Shown piece by piece: positions 43,050-52,081 of a DNA stretch of 64,000 nucleotides. Numbering within the stretch: the stretch's first letter is position 1; every line of letters starts with the position of its first letter. The notes below the pieces were generated by a model. The model made no database searches, was not told the DNA's origin, and saw nothing but the letters and a program-made list of their open reading frames with translations. Origin of the DNA: Streptomyces sp. HmicA12 (lineage in GTDB: Bacteria > Actinomycetota > Actinomycetes > Streptomycetales > Streptomycetaceae); NCBI RefSeq assembly GCF_000373565.1, contig NZ_KB891797.1:282487-346486 (forward strand), given 5' to 3'. A program made the position numbers and the translations under genes.

Positions 43050-44582
43050 CCGCAGGCCGTACGGGTCCGGCGCCTTCCACGCCGTCCAGCCGCCGGTGTC
43101 CGGGAGCAGGTACGGCGTCCAGCCGCGGGCGTAGTACGGCAGGCGCCGGTCGGGCCCGGTGAGCAGGGCGGTGGGGACCCGGGCCGCGCGGCCCAGCAGC
43201 TGAGCGGGGGTCGTGGAGGTGTTGTTGCCCGCGGTCTGGGCGGAGGCGCAGCCCGCCGCGTAGCCGATGGGCAGCGCGCGCGGGCCCGTGACCAGGCAGG
43301 GCGGTGTGATGCCCAGCGTGCGCAGGCCGTGCGCCGCGGCGACGTAGCGGGCATCGGTCGCCGCGGTGGAGGCGACCTGCCGGTGCAGCACGACGTACTG
43401 GGCGGTGAGCTGGAGCCCGACGAGGGTGACCGCGGCGATCGCCAGGGGCCGGGACCGCTTGAGGCGGCGCAGCAGCACGGCCGCCGGCAGCGACAGCAAC
43501 GCGTACGCCGGGAGCAGGAAGCGCGGCGCCGAGTAGCCGATGAGCAGCAGGTACGGGACGCTCAGCGCGGCCGCGCAGGCCACGGGGAGCACACTCGCCG
43601 CGGGCCGCCGCTCGCGTCGCGCCAGGAGGACGGCGGCCACGGCCAGCAGGGGCAGCGCCAGCCACCACAGGGCCAGTCCGGGCTGGTGCGGGGCGCCCGC
43701 CGTGCACGGGCGGCACAGCAGCGGGCCGTTCACCGCACGCCAGGCCGTGCCGAAGTTGGGATGCAGGCCCATGTCGCCCTCGACGGCGCTGGAGACGCGC
43801 AGCCGCTCGAACACGCCGCCCCAGCGGACGTACGCCTCGACGGCCCACTGGGCGAGCCCGGCCGCGAGCCCCGCCGCCAGCCACGGCAGGGCGCGCCGCC
43901 GGCCTCGTACGACGAGGGCGTACCCGGCGAGCGGCAGCACCAGCCACACCGCGTCCGGCGCCCGGAACAGGGCCACCACGGCGACGCACGCGGCGAGTCG
44001 CCAGGTGCCGCCGCGCAGGAACCAGCCCACGGCGCCGACCGCGCCGAGAGCCACCCACAGGTTGGGCATGGCCATCGCCCCGGACAGCACGCTGATCCAC
44101 AGGCCCGCGAAGAGCAGCGCCGCGAAGGCGGTGGTGCGGGCCCCGACCAGCGGGCGCCACACGCGGAACGCCGCGTACAGGGCGCCGGCGGACAGCACGG
44201 CGAGCACGGCCCGCAGGACGAGCGGGTTGCCGGTGACCGCGACGAGCGGCGCCGTCAGCAGGCTCGTCCCGCGCGAGCGCGGCGCGCTGAAGAACGCGGC
44301 CGGATTGCGGGGGTCGTACTGGGAGACGTAGACGGCCTCGTCCCAGCCGAGCCCGTGGCCCAATTGGCCTACTACAAAGATGAGTTGGGCTGTGCCGTAG
44401 AGCGCGGCGACGGCCGCGAGCCAGGTGCCGGGCCCGGGAGCACGCCGGATCTCGGGGCGGGGGTGCGGGATGTCGGGGGCCAAGTGCCCGGCCGGAGCGG
44501 TCAGTTCGCGCAGTGGTGTCACAGCGCCCCTAGGGTGTGCGGGGTTGTGTGGAGCCCTGGGTAAGGCGTCCTCGTCGGTCAT
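43032..44582 (-). CDS. Multipass membrane glycosyltransferase-like protein (GT39/ArnT-like fold)
   Basis: A 516-residue protein with about 11-12 membrane helices. After helix 1 comes GHGLGWDEAVYVSQY, carrying the acidic WDEA motif that GT-C transferases use to bind polyprenyl-phosphate sugars. Later, a periplasmic C-terminal domain (TLGITPPCLVTGPRALPIGYAAGC to RLPYYARGWTPYLL) has several Cys. It probably moves a sugar from a lipid carrier to a surface glycan. The ATG at 44582, with a GGGGGG-A3 stretch upstream, overlaps the preceding glycosyltransferase gene by 53 bp, indicating an operon. Confidence 0.75.
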   Translation of the reverse strand: MTDEDALPRAPHNPAHPRGAVTPLRELTAPAGHLAPDIPHPRPEIRRAPGPGTWLAAVAALYGTAQLIFVVGQLGHGLGWDEAVYVSQYDPRNPAAFFSAPRSRGTSLLTAPLVAVTGNPLVLRAVLAVLSAGALYAAFRVWRPLVGARTTAFAALLFAGLWISVLSGAMAMPNLWVALGAVGAVGWFLRGGTWRLAACVAVVALFRAPDAVWLVLPLAGYALVVRGRRRALPWLAAGLAAGLAQWAVEAYVRWGGVFERLRVSSAVEGDMGLHPNFGTAWRAVNGPLLCRPCTAGAPHQPGLALWWLALPLLAVAAVLLARRERRPAASVLPVACAAALSVPYLLLIGYSAPRFLLPAYALLSLPAAVLLRRLKRSRPLAIAAVTLVGLQLTAQYVVLHRQVASTAATDARYVAAAHGLRTLGITPPCLVTGPRALPIGYAAGCASAQTAGNNTSTTPAQLLGRAARVPTALLTGPDRRLPYYARGWTPYLLPDTGGWTAWKAPDPYGLRLVSRP

Positions 44583-45837
44583 CGTGTTTCCCCCCACGCC
44601 CGCCGGTCCGCGTGGCGCGCACCGAACGGGCCTTCCTGTGCGCCCAGTTGGCGGCCCGGGCGCGGAGCCGTTGCCATGCACGACGTCGTCGCGACGCTCG
44701 CAGTTGGGTGAAAAGCAAGCCATATCGGGCGACGATCGGTTCCGGGTCGTAGCGGTGCGCCGAGGCGAGCGCCGCCGCGCCCATCCCCTTGCGGGCCGTG
44801 TCGTCCTCGATCAGCGTGACCATGGCCTCGGCGAGCGCCCGCGCGTCACCGACCGGCACCAGCAGTCCGTCGAGCCCGTGGGTGACGATCTCGCCGGGCC
44901 CGAGCGGCGCGTCCGTGCTGACCACCGGGACCCCGCAGCGCATCGCCTCCACCAGCGTCATCCCGAACGACTCCGCGTCCGACGCGCTGACCACGAGGGA
45001 CGCCCGGGCGAACTCCGGCTCGATCGGCGACACCGCGCCCATCAGCCGGGCCCGGCCGGTCAGCCCGAGCCCGGACACCAGGTCGCGCAGCCGGTCCTCC
45101 TGCGTGCCGCCGCCGTAGATCCGCAGCTCCCAGTCGGGCTCCTTCGCGGCCACCGCGGCGAACGCCTCCAGGAGCAGGTCGTACCGCTTGCCCGGCGCGA
45201 GCCGCCCGGCCGCCGCGACGACCTTCGACGTACCGTCCGACGGCGGGACCGCGGCGGGCGGCACGATGTTCGGCACGGACAGCACCTCGACGCCCGGCAG
45301 CGGCATCCTCGCCCGGTACACGCCCGCGTCCTCCCGCGTCATCGTCACCACGGCGTCGAGGGCGCGGTAGTGCCGGGCGAGCACCTTGCGCAGCTTCTTC
45401 GTGTGCGCGTCGTGGCGCAGGTGCTCCTGCGCGATCCGCAGGGCCCGCTTCGGTCCCCACTTCGCGAGGTAGACGTTGATACCGGGGCGCGTACCGATGA
45501 CGACGTCGGCGTCGCACCGCTCCTCCAGGTACGCGCGCATCCGCTCGTCGTGCAGGAGCGAGTACTGCTTGTGGCGCTTCTCGGCGTCCGGGAAGTCCCG
45601 GGCCGGCTCGGCGAACGCGGGCTGCCGGCTGTCGGCGCTGTCCGCCCGGGTGTCCACCAGCGGGACGAGCCCGATCCGCGGGTCGACCGGGAAACGCGGA
45701 GTCTCCCGGTGCCGGGACAGCGAGACGATCTCCACCTCGTGACCGCCGTGCTCGACGAGCGCGGCGGCGAGGTTGAGTGTGGTGCGCACCGTGCCGCCGA
45801 TGGCGTACACGTTGTGCACCAGGAACACGATCTTCAT
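44530..45837 (-). CDS. Glycosyltransferase family 4 protein
   Basis: A 435-residue GT-B enzyme: MKIVFLVHNVYAIGGTVRTTLNLAAAL (N-terminal Rossmann with GGT loop), VVAAAGRLAPGKRYDLLLEAFAAV, and the GT4 E-x7-E motif in ASDAESFGMTLVEAMRCGVPVVSTD. The C-terminal tail is basic (RRRRAWQRLRARAANWAHRKARS). It transfers a sugar from a nucleotide donor. A similar one-domain GT appears in teichuronic/cell-wall glycan loci, but the acceptor is unknown. It heads a two-gene operon with the membrane transferase. Start at 45837 with GGGGAAGG upstream. Confidence 0.88.
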   Translation of the reverse strand: MKIVFLVHNVYAIGGTVRTTLNLAAALVEHGGHEVEIVSLSRHRETPRFPVDPRIGLVPLVDTRADSADSRQPAFAEPARDFPDAEKRHKQYSLLHDERMRAYLEERCDADVVIGTRPGINVYLAKWGPKRALRIAQEHLRHDAHTKKLRKVLARHYRALDAVVTMTREDAGVYRARMPLPGVEVLSVPNIVPPAAVPPSDGTSKVVAAAGRLAPGKRYDLLLEAFAAVAAKEPDWELRIYGGGTQEDRLRDLVSGLGLTGRARLMGAVSPIEPEFARASLVVSASDAESFGMTLVEAMRCGVPVVSTDAPLGPGEIVTHGLDGLLVPVGDARALAEAMVTLIEDDTARKGMGAAALASAHRYDPEPIVARYGLLFTQLRASRRRRAWQRLRARAANWAHRKARSVRATRTGGRGGKHDDRRGRLTQGSTQPRTP

Positions 45838-45992
45838 GCGTACGGCCTTCCCCGGCATGTCCCCAATGTCCGGGCTGAGCCTGCTCGGATCAGGTAAGCC
45901 GCTCCTGCGGTGCCGGTGAGAGGCGGGTAAGAAGCCCTTTGGCGGACGCCTGATCAGGGGATGCGCGCAGGGCCGCGAGGCACACTGGCGGG

Positions 45993-46706
45993 GTGACGCA
46001 CCACCCCGGACCTTCCGCCCCCACCGTGCTGCTCGCCGAGGACGACCGGCCGATCCGCAGCGCCCTGGAGCGCGCCCTGACCCTGGAGGGGTACGCCGTC
46101 ACGGCCGTCGCCGACGGTGTCGAGGCGATCGCCGCCGCGCACCGGTCGCGCCCCGACGTCCTCGTCCTCGACGTGATGATGCCGGGCATCGACGGCCTCC
46201 AGGTCTGCCGGGTGCTGCGCGCCGAGGGCGACCGCACGCCGATCCTGATGCTGACCGCGCTCGTGGAGACCCCGGACCGGATCGCGGGCCTCGACGCGGG
46301 CGCCGACGACTACGTGGTCAAACCCTTCGACGTGGAAGAGGTCTTCGCCCGCCTGCGGGCCCTGCTGCGCCGCACGACGCCCCGGCCGGCGGAGGACCGC
46401 GACGACTCGCAGGTGACCGCCGCCGACCTGCGCATCGATCCGGCCGCCCGGCGCGCCTGGCGCGGAACCCGCGAACTGGAGCTGACCAGAACGGAGTTCG
46501 ACCTCCTGGAACTCCTGGCCCGCAACAGCGGCATCGTCCTCGACCACGCCACGATCTACGACCGCATCTGGGGCTACGACTTCGGGCCGGGCTCGAAGAA
46601 CCTCGCGGTCTACGTCGGATACCTGAGGCGCAAGGTGGACGAGCCGGAGGGGGAGCCGCTCATCCACACCGTCAGGGGAGTGGGCTACGTCTTGAGGGAA
46701 GGGTGA
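45993..46706 (+). CDS. OmpR/PhoB-type response regulator (MprA/TcrA-like)
   Basis: A 237-residue regulator. Receiver domain (about 10-125): VLLAEDDRPIRSALERAL, phospho-Asp in VLVLDVMMPGIDG, and DAGADDYVVKPFDVEE. C-terminal winged helix (about 135-235): LELTRTEFDLLELLARNSGIVLDHATIYDRIWGYDFGPGSKNLAVYVGYLRRKVDEP. GTG start with CACACT 6 nt before it (leaderless). Partner kinase overlaps by 4 bp (GTGA). Confidence 0.95.
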   Translation: MTHHPGPSAPTVLLAEDDRPIRSALERALTLEGYAVTAVADGVEAIAAAHRSRPDVLVLDVMMPGIDGLQVCRVLRAEGDRTPILMLTALVETPDRIAGLDAGADDYVVKPFDVEEVFARLRALLRRTTPRPAEDRDDSQVTAADLRIDPAARRAWRGTRELELTRTEFDLLELLARNSGIVLDHATIYDRIWGYDFGPGSKNLAVYVGYLRRKVDEPEGEPLIHTVRGVGYVLREG

Positions 46707-48172
46707 GCATGCCCGGCGGCGCGCCCGGCCACGACGGACCGGCGCGCGCCCGGCGACGGCGCACCCCCCAGAGCCTGCGCACCAAACTGGCCGTCTCCTT
46801 CGCCGCGGTCGCCGCGGGCGTCACCGCCCTGGTCGGCTTCCTCTCCTACGACTCGGCGGCCCGCCTCGTCCGCGTGGACCAGCAGGCCGTCTTCGACGAG
46901 GTGGTCCACGGCCTGCGCCAGCAGGTCCGCCAGCAGAAGCTCACCCCGGCCGACTTCACCGCCGCCGACCCGGACCACGACGGGCCCCGCGACGACCTGA
47001 CCCGCCCGGCCGGCACCGACGTCCAGGTGCTCGGCCCGGGCGGCGCCGTCGTCGACGCCGGCACGCCGAGGCTCCCGGTCGGCGCCGCGGCCCGCCAGGT
47101 GGCGGACGCGCGGGCCGCCGGGACGCTCGCCGAGGACGACGACGCACGGATCGACGACGACGAGTACCGCCTGGCGACGGTCTCGCTCGGCGGCGGCCGC
47201 GGTGCCGTCCAGGTCGCCCAGGAGTTCAGCGACACCGAGGACCTGCTCGCGGAGCTGCAGCGGCGCACGATTCTGTACGCCGGCGCGGTCGTCGCCGCCG
47301 CGGGCCTGTTCGGCTGGTGGCTCGCCCGCCGCATCACGTCCCGCCTGGTGCGGCTCGCGCAGACCGCGGAGGGCGTGGCGTCGACCGGGCGCCTCGACGT
47401 CCCGGTCCCGGTCACCGGCGGCGACGAGGTCGGCAGCCTGGGCCGCTCCTTCGACCGGATGCTGGGCCGCCTGGCCCGTTCGGTGGAGGACCAGCGCCGC
47501 CTCGTCCAGGACGCGGGCCACGAACTCCGTACGCCGCTCACCTCGCTGCGCACGAACATCTCGCTCCTGCGCCGCATCGACGAACTCCCGCCCGCCGCCC
47601 GCGAGGAACTCGTCGCCGATCTCGCCCAGGAGTCCCGCGAACTCACCGACCTGGTCAACGAGCTGGTGGAACTCGCGGCGGGCAAGGAGGACGACGAGCC
47701 GGCCGTCGCGGTGGCCCTCGCGCAGACCGCCGAGGACGTCGCGGCGCTGGCCCGGCGCCGCAGCGGCCGCACGGTCGTCGTCCGCGCCGAGGGCGCCGAC
47801 ACGACGATCACGGGCCGCCCGGCCCAGCTGCAGCGCGCCCTGTCCAACCTCGTGGAGAACGCCGCCAAGTTCGACACCGACGGCACGGCCCCCATCGAGA
47901 TCGCCGTCACCCGGGTCCCGGACGGCGTCCGCGTCGAGGTCCTCGACCGCGGCCCCGGCATCGCCGACACCGACACGGACCGCGTCTTCGACCGCTTCTA
48001 CCGCGCCCCGGCCGCCCGCAGCCTCCCCGGCTCGGGCCTCGGCCTGTCCATCGTGCGCGAGGTCGCGTCAGCCCACGGCGGGGCCCCGTTCGCCGCGCGA
48101 CGCGAGGGCGGGGGAGCGGTGATCGGCTTCGTGGTGAAGGGAGTTGGGGCCTCCACGCGGCACGGGACGTGA
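46703..48172 (+). CDS. Sensor histidine kinase (MprB-like)
   Basis: A 489-residue kinase. Membrane helix 1 (TKLAVSFAAVAAGVTALVGFL), an extracytoplasmic sensor loop (about 50-185), and helix 2 (ILYAGAVVAAAGLFGWWLARRI). Then HAMP, the H-box VQDAGHELRTPLTSLRTNISLL (phospho-His), N-box LVENAAKFD, G1 DRGPGIAD, F-box VFDRFYR and G2 GSGLGLSI. It partners the upstream regulator. The signal is unknown. Start GTG 46703; ATG 46709 is an alternative. Confidence 0.94.
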   Translation: MSMPGGAPGHDGPARARRRRTPQSLRTKLAVSFAAVAAGVTALVGFLSYDSAARLVRVDQQAVFDEVVHGLRQQVRQQKLTPADFTAADPDHDGPRDDLTRPAGTDVQVLGPGGAVVDAGTPRLPVGAAARQVADARAAGTLAEDDDARIDDDEYRLATVSLGGGRGAVQVAQEFSDTEDLLAELQRRTILYAGAVVAAAGLFGWWLARRITSRLVRLAQTAEGVASTGRLDVPVPVTGGDEVGSLGRSFDRMLGRLARSVEDQRRLVQDAGHELRTPLTSLRTNISLLRRIDELPPAAREELVADLAQESRELTDLVNELVELAAGKEDDEPAVAVALAQTAEDVAALARRRSGRTVVVRAEGADTTITGRPAQLQRALSNLVENAAKFDTDGTAPIEIAVTRVPDGVRVEVLDRGPGIADTDTDRVFDRFYRAPAARSLPGSGLGLSIVREVASAHGGAPFAARREGGGAVIGFVVKGVGASTRHGT

Positions 48173-48225
48173 CGGCCGACGCAGGAGAGGGGCCGTCCCG
48201 GTGGTACCCCGCTACGCTGCCCGCC

Positions 48226-48981
48226 ATGGGTGGGGATGATCAGCGGCCGGAGCCGCAGCCGAGGCTGTACAGCAATCGTTGGGCCGACGCCGTGGGCCCG
48301 GGAGGCGATGAGCCACCCGTCGACCGGTGTCGCTGCTTCGCCCGGCCGCAGGGGCCCGTCGAACAGCACGCCGACCGGCAGGACACCTCGGCGCCGGGCT
48401 GGCTGCACCTGCTCGAGGTGATCGAGGAGGCGGCGGCCGACGGCCGGGAGGTGTTCAAGCCGCTGGTCGAACTCAGCCCCGGCGAGCGCCGCCAGATCGT
48501 CACGCTCCCCTCCACCATCGCGCGGCTCACCGAAGTCAGGCACCTGGTCCTGTACGGCAGCAACCTGGTGCGCGTCCCGCCCGAGATCGGCGCGATGACG
48601 AACCTGGAGGAGTTCAGCCCGTACACGTCCTACCGGCTGCACTGGTTCCCGTACGAGATCACGCGCTGCACGAAGCTGCGCGAGAGCACGGTCAGCACCC
48701 GCGCCCTGTACGGCAACTTCAAGTACCGTCCGCCCTTTCCCCGCCTGTCGTCGAAGCCACGGCCGGTGCCCGCGGGGCGCCGCTGCAGCGTCTGCGACAC
48801 GGAACCGGCGGACGGCACGGCCCGCTGGGCCTGGCTGTCGCGGGCGGTGGGGACCGACGTCCTGCCGCTGCTCGTGCGGGCCTGCTCACAGGAGTGCCTG
48901 GACGCCCTGCCCGCGGGGGCCGAGGGGTATGAGCCGACGCCGCATCTGGGCGGGGCGGTCGGGTCCGTCGGCCGGGAGTAG
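48226..48981 (+). CDS. Leucine-rich repeat domain protein
   Basis: A 251-residue protein. The middle (about 75-150) contains two or three leucine-rich repeats: IVTLPSTIARLTEVRHLVLYGSNLVRVPPEIGAMTNLEEFSPY then LHWFPYEITRCTKLRES. A C-terminal region holds Cys clusters (RRCSVCDTEPADG, ACSQECLDAL) that could bind a metal. Proteins of this kind recur in streptomycetes with no known role. TACGCT lies 7 nt before the ATG; no Shine-Dalgarno. Located just after the two-component genes. Confidence 0.8.
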   Translation: MGGDDQRPEPQPRLYSNRWADAVGPGGDEPPVDRCRCFARPQGPVEQHADRQDTSAPGWLHLLEVIEEAAADGREVFKPLVELSPGERRQIVTLPSTIARLTEVRHLVLYGSNLVRVPPEIGAMTNLEEFSPYTSYRLHWFPYEITRCTKLRESTVSTRALYGNFKYRPPFPRLSSKPRPVPAGRRCSVCDTEPADGTARWAWLSRAVGTDVLPLLVRACSQECLDALPAGAEGYEPTPHLGGAVGSVGRE

Positions 48982-49004
48982 GCCAGGAGCGGGTCAGGGG
49001 TGGC

Positions 49005-49484
49005 TCAGGGCCAGACGAGGCAGTACGCCTGATGTCCGGCGTCGTGCAGGCGGTGGCTGAAGTCCTGCCATTCGTGCAGGAGTTGGTACACGTTGAACGC
49101 GTCGCGCGGGCCGCCCCGGTCCGGGACCGTGGACCAGATGAAGGCCGCCGCGCCGACGGCCTCCTCGCCGACGCCGCGCAACGGGTCGACGACCGTCATG
49201 GGGAGCTTGACCACCGCGTAGTCGGGGTGCAGGACCACCAGTTCCAGCGGGGGGACCCGGTGCAGGGGTATGCCCTCGATGCCGGTGAGCACCATCGCGG
49301 CCATCGTCTCCGGCTTGATCTTGGTGAACATGCCGCCCATGCCGAGCTCGTCACCGCCGAGCTCCTCGGGACGCATGGAGATCGGGACACGGGCCGCCGT
49401 GGCGCCGTCGGGCGCGCCGAAGTATTTGTACGTCACCCCCACCCGGCCACCATTCCCGCTCCCGCTTCCCACCGTCGGCACCAT
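49005..49484 (-). CDS. Conserved hypothetical protein upstream of hemL
   Basis: A 159-residue soluble protein. A Gly/Ser-rich opening is followed by [52 protein letters not shown], a strand-rich middle ([23 protein letters not shown]), and a helical end ([32 protein letters not shown]). No family recognised. Start ATG 49484 with GAGGAG upstream; an in-frame ATG at 49583 would add 33 residues. Confidence 0.65.
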   Translation of the reverse strand: MVPTVGSGSGNGGRVGVTYKYFGAPDGATAARVPISMRPEELGGDELGMGGMFTKIKPETMAAMVLTGIEGIPLHRVPPLELVVLHPDYAVVKLPMTVVDPLRGVGEEAVGAAAFIWSTVPDRGGPRDAFNVYQLLHEWQDFSHRLHDAGHQAYCLVWP

Positions 49485-49843
49485 CGGCTCCTCGCGGTCG
49501 TCGCGCCGGTGCTTCCCCCGTCGGGCACGCCGGGGGCCCAGGTCGTCGGTCCCCTCGCCCAGTCCGCCGCCACCGCGATGCATATCTCCACCCGACTGCT
49601 GTTCCAGGGCGCCAAAGCCCTTTTCTAGGCCGCGCGACCGCCGACGCGCAACCCGATCATCGTGTCAGTGACCTCCCCCACGGTCACCCGCCGAAACGTC
49701 CGGGCGGAACAACTGCGCGAGTGAGGCTCCCACCACCCGTACAGATGCCGTACGGGGTTCTGACAGTGATAGTCAGGGGAGAGTCTAGGCCGCCACGGGT
49801 CCGCGCGGAGGGGGCCGAGAGGACGGGCCGTACGCTGAGAGGC
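49485..49843. other. Intergenic region upstream of hemL (359 bp)
   Basis: No convincing gene. It holds the promoter regions of the hypothetical gene (leftward) and hemL (rightward). A CTGAC-N7-GTCAG repeat lies at 49760-49776, and TACGCT lies 7 nt before the hemL ATG. An in-frame leftward extension to 49583 is the only coding possibility seen. Confidence 0.6.
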
Positions 49844-51169
49844 ATGGCAGAGGCGAACAACACCCCCTATCCCTATGAGGCACCCGTTTCACAGGGACTC
49901 TTCGACCGTGCGGCCGTCGTGACGCCCGGTGGCGTGAACTCTCCGGTGCGCGCCTTCCGCGCCGTGGGCGGTACGCCCCGTTTCATGGTGTCCGGTACCG
50001 GTCCTTATCTGACGGACGCCGACGGACGTGAGTACGTCGATCTCGTGTGCTCGTGGGGGCCGATGATCCTCGGCCATTCCCACCCCGAGGTCATCGCGGC
50101 GGTGCAGGAGGCCGTCGCGCGCGGCACGTCGTTCGGCACACCGGGCGAGGGCGAGGTCGCGCTCGCCGAGGAGATCGTCGACCGGATCGCGCCCGTCGAG
50201 CAGGTCCGGCTCGTGTCCTCCGGCACCGAGGCGACCATGTCCGCGATCCGGCTCGCCCGCGGCTTCACCGGCCGCGCCAAGGTGATCAAGTTCGCCGGGT
50301 GCTACCACGGGCACGTCGACGCGCTGCTGGCCGCCGCCGGGTCGGGCGTCGCCACCTTCGGCCTGCCGGACACCCCGGGCGTCACCGGCGCCCAGGCCGG
50401 CGACACGATCGTCCTGCCGTACAACGACATCGAGGCCGTGCGGGCCGCGTTCGCCGCGCACCCGGGCGAGATCGCCTGCGTCATCACCGAGGCCTCGCCC
50501 GGCAACATGGGCGTCGTGCCGCCGCGCGACGGCTTCAACGCCTCCCTCAAGGCCGCGTGCCAGGAGAACGGCGCGCTGTACATCTCCGACGAGGTCATGA
50601 CCGGCTTCCGCACGTCGAAGGCCGGCTGGTTCGGCGTCGACGGTGTCGTCCCGGACCTCATGACCTTCGGCAAGGTCATGGGCGGTGGCTTCCCCGCCGC
50701 CGCCTTCGGTGGCCGCGCCGACGTCATGGCGCACCTCGCCCCGGCCGGGCCGGTCTATCAGGCGGGCACGCTGTCCGGTAACCCGATCGCGACCGCCGCC
50801 GGCCTCGCCCAGCTGCGCCTGCTCGACGACGCCGCGTACGCGAAGGTCGACGCGGTCAGCGAGCAGCTCCGTACGCTCGTCGGCGAGGCGCTCACCAAGG
50901 AAGGCGTCGCGCACCGCGTGCAGAACGCCTCCAACATGTTCTCCGTGTTCTTCACGGACGACGAGGTGCGGAACTACGACGACGCCAAGGCGCAGGAGTC
51001 CTTCCGCTTCACGCCGTTCTTCCACTCGATGCTGGCGCAGGGCGTCTACCTGCCGCCGTCGTCCTTCGAGTCCTGGTTCGTCTCCACCGCCCACGACGAG
51101 CGGGCGGTCGAGCGCATCGCCGCCGCGCTCCCGGCCGCCGCCCGCGCGGCCGCGGAGGCCACCGCATGA
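49844..51169 (+). CDS. hemL: Glutamate-1-semialdehyde 2,1-aminomutase
   Basis: A 441-residue class III aminotransferase that converts glutamate-1-semialdehyde to 5-aminolevulinate, the C5-pathway step feeding heme and cobalamin. [22 protein letters not shown] is the hallmark opening. [42 protein letters not shown] and the PLP lysine in [17 protein letters not shown] follow. Start at 49844 has both GAGAGG and a TACGCT at leaderless spacing. It overlaps the phosphatase gene by 4 bp (ATGA). Confidence 0.97.
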   Translation: MAEANNTPYPYEAPVSQGLFDRAAVVTPGGVNSPVRAFRAVGGTPRFMVSGTGPYLTDADGREYVDLVCSWGPMILGHSHPEVIAAVQEAVARGTSFGTPGEGEVALAEEIVDRIAPVEQVRLVSSGTEATMSAIRLARGFTGRAKVIKFAGCYHGHVDALLAAAGSGVATFGLPDTPGVTGAQAGDTIVLPYNDIEAVRAAFAAHPGEIACVITEASPGNMGVVPPRDGFNASLKAACQENGALYISDEVMTGFRTSKAGWFGVDGVVPDLMTFGKVMGGGFPAAAFGGRADVMAHLAPAGPVYQAGTLSGNPIATAAGLAQLRLLDDAAYAKVDAVSEQLRTLVGEALTKEGVAHRVQNASNMFSVFFTDDEVRNYDDAKAQESFRFTPFFHSMLAQGVYLPPSSFESWFVSTAHDERAVERIAAALPAAARAAAEATA

Positions 51170-51858
51170 GCACCCAGGACCGCAGCAACGACATCACCGT
51201 CGTCCACCTCATGCGCCACGGCGAGGTGCACAACCCGGAGGGGGTCCTGTACGGGCGGCTGCCCGACTACCACCTCTCCGAGCTGGGCCGGCAGATGGCC
51301 GACCGGGTCGCCGAGCACCTCTCGGCCCGCGACGTCACGCACGTCGTCGCCTCCCCGCTGGAGCGGGCCCAGGAGACGGCGACGCCGATCGCCAAGGCCC
51401 ACGGCCTCGACCTGAACAGCGACGGCCGCCTCATCGAGGCGGGCAACGTCTTCCAGGGCAAGACCTTCGGCGTCGGCGACGGCGCGCTGAAGAACCCGGA
51501 CAACTGGAAGCACCTCGTCAACCCGTTCAAGCCGTCCTGGGGCGAGCCCTACATCGACCAGGTCGTCCGGATGATGGGCGCGCTCGACGCGGCCAAGGAC
51601 GCGGCGCGCGGGCACGAGGCCGTCTGCGTCAGCCACCAGCTGCCCATCTGGATCGTGCGGTCGTACGTGGAGAAGCGCAGGCTCTGGCACGACCCGCGCA
51701 AGCGGCAGTGCACCCTGGCCTCCGTGACGTCCTTCACGTACCGGGGCGACAAGATCGTCTCGGTGGGCTACAGCGAGCCGGCCATCGACCTCGTCCCCGC
51801 CCACCTGCGGGCCGGCGCCAAGCCGGTGAAGGGGAAGGACAAGGCGTTCGGCGCCTGA
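51166..51858 (+). CDS. Histidine phosphatase family protein (phosphoglycerate mutase-like)
   Basis: A 230-residue two-histidine phosphatase: [35 protein letters not shown] (catalytic RHG), [18 protein letters not shown], and the second His in [19 protein letters not shown]. Substrate unknown. It is coupled to hemL and followed by a strong terminator, so hemL and this gene form a unit. Confidence 0.92.
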   Translation: MSTQDRSNDITVVHLMRHGEVHNPEGVLYGRLPDYHLSELGRQMADRVAEHLSARDVTHVVASPLERAQETATPIAKAHGLDLNSDGRLIEAGNVFQGKTFGVGDGALKNPDNWKHLVNPFKPSWGEPYIDQVVRMMGALDAAKDAARGHEAVCVSHQLPIWIVRSYVEKRRLWHDPRKRQCTLASVTSFTYRGDKIVSVGYSEPAIDLVPAHLRAGAKPVKGKDKAFGA

Positions 51859-51884
51859 GCCGAGCTGTTCCCGACACGCCCCAT

Positions 51885-51917
51885 CCGAAAGGCCGCCGTC
51901 GACCGGCGGCCTTTCGG
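51885..51917 (+). terminator. Terminator of the hemL operon
   Basis: A perfect 14-bp stem (CCGAAAGGCCGCCG at 51885-51898 with 51904-51917) with a 5-nt loop, 26 bp after the phosphatase stop. Confidence 0.85.
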
Positions 51918-52081
51918 CGTCCGCGCCTGCGTCCGCCCCTGCGCCCGTCCCTGTGTCCGTCCTGTGCGGTGCAACAAAACCGCCCAAAAGCGTCCTACTT
52001 TCGCGGAACCCGCGTGTTCCTCGCGCCCTCTAAAGGGGTGCCCACGGTGAATGGGTGCACGGCGCGACGAATGGGGACGGT

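Noticed and set aside
49485..49583. N-terminal extension of the hypothetical protein upstream of hemL
   Set aside because: The added residues are Gly/Arg-rich and the GAGGAG before ATG 49484 is better placed, so the shorter form was chosen, though the longer one is not excluded.
49760..49776. Fifth copy of the CTGAC operator upstream of hemL
   Set aside because: Arms match, but the spacer is 7 bp rather than 5 and the gene context is unrelated; probably chance or a different site.
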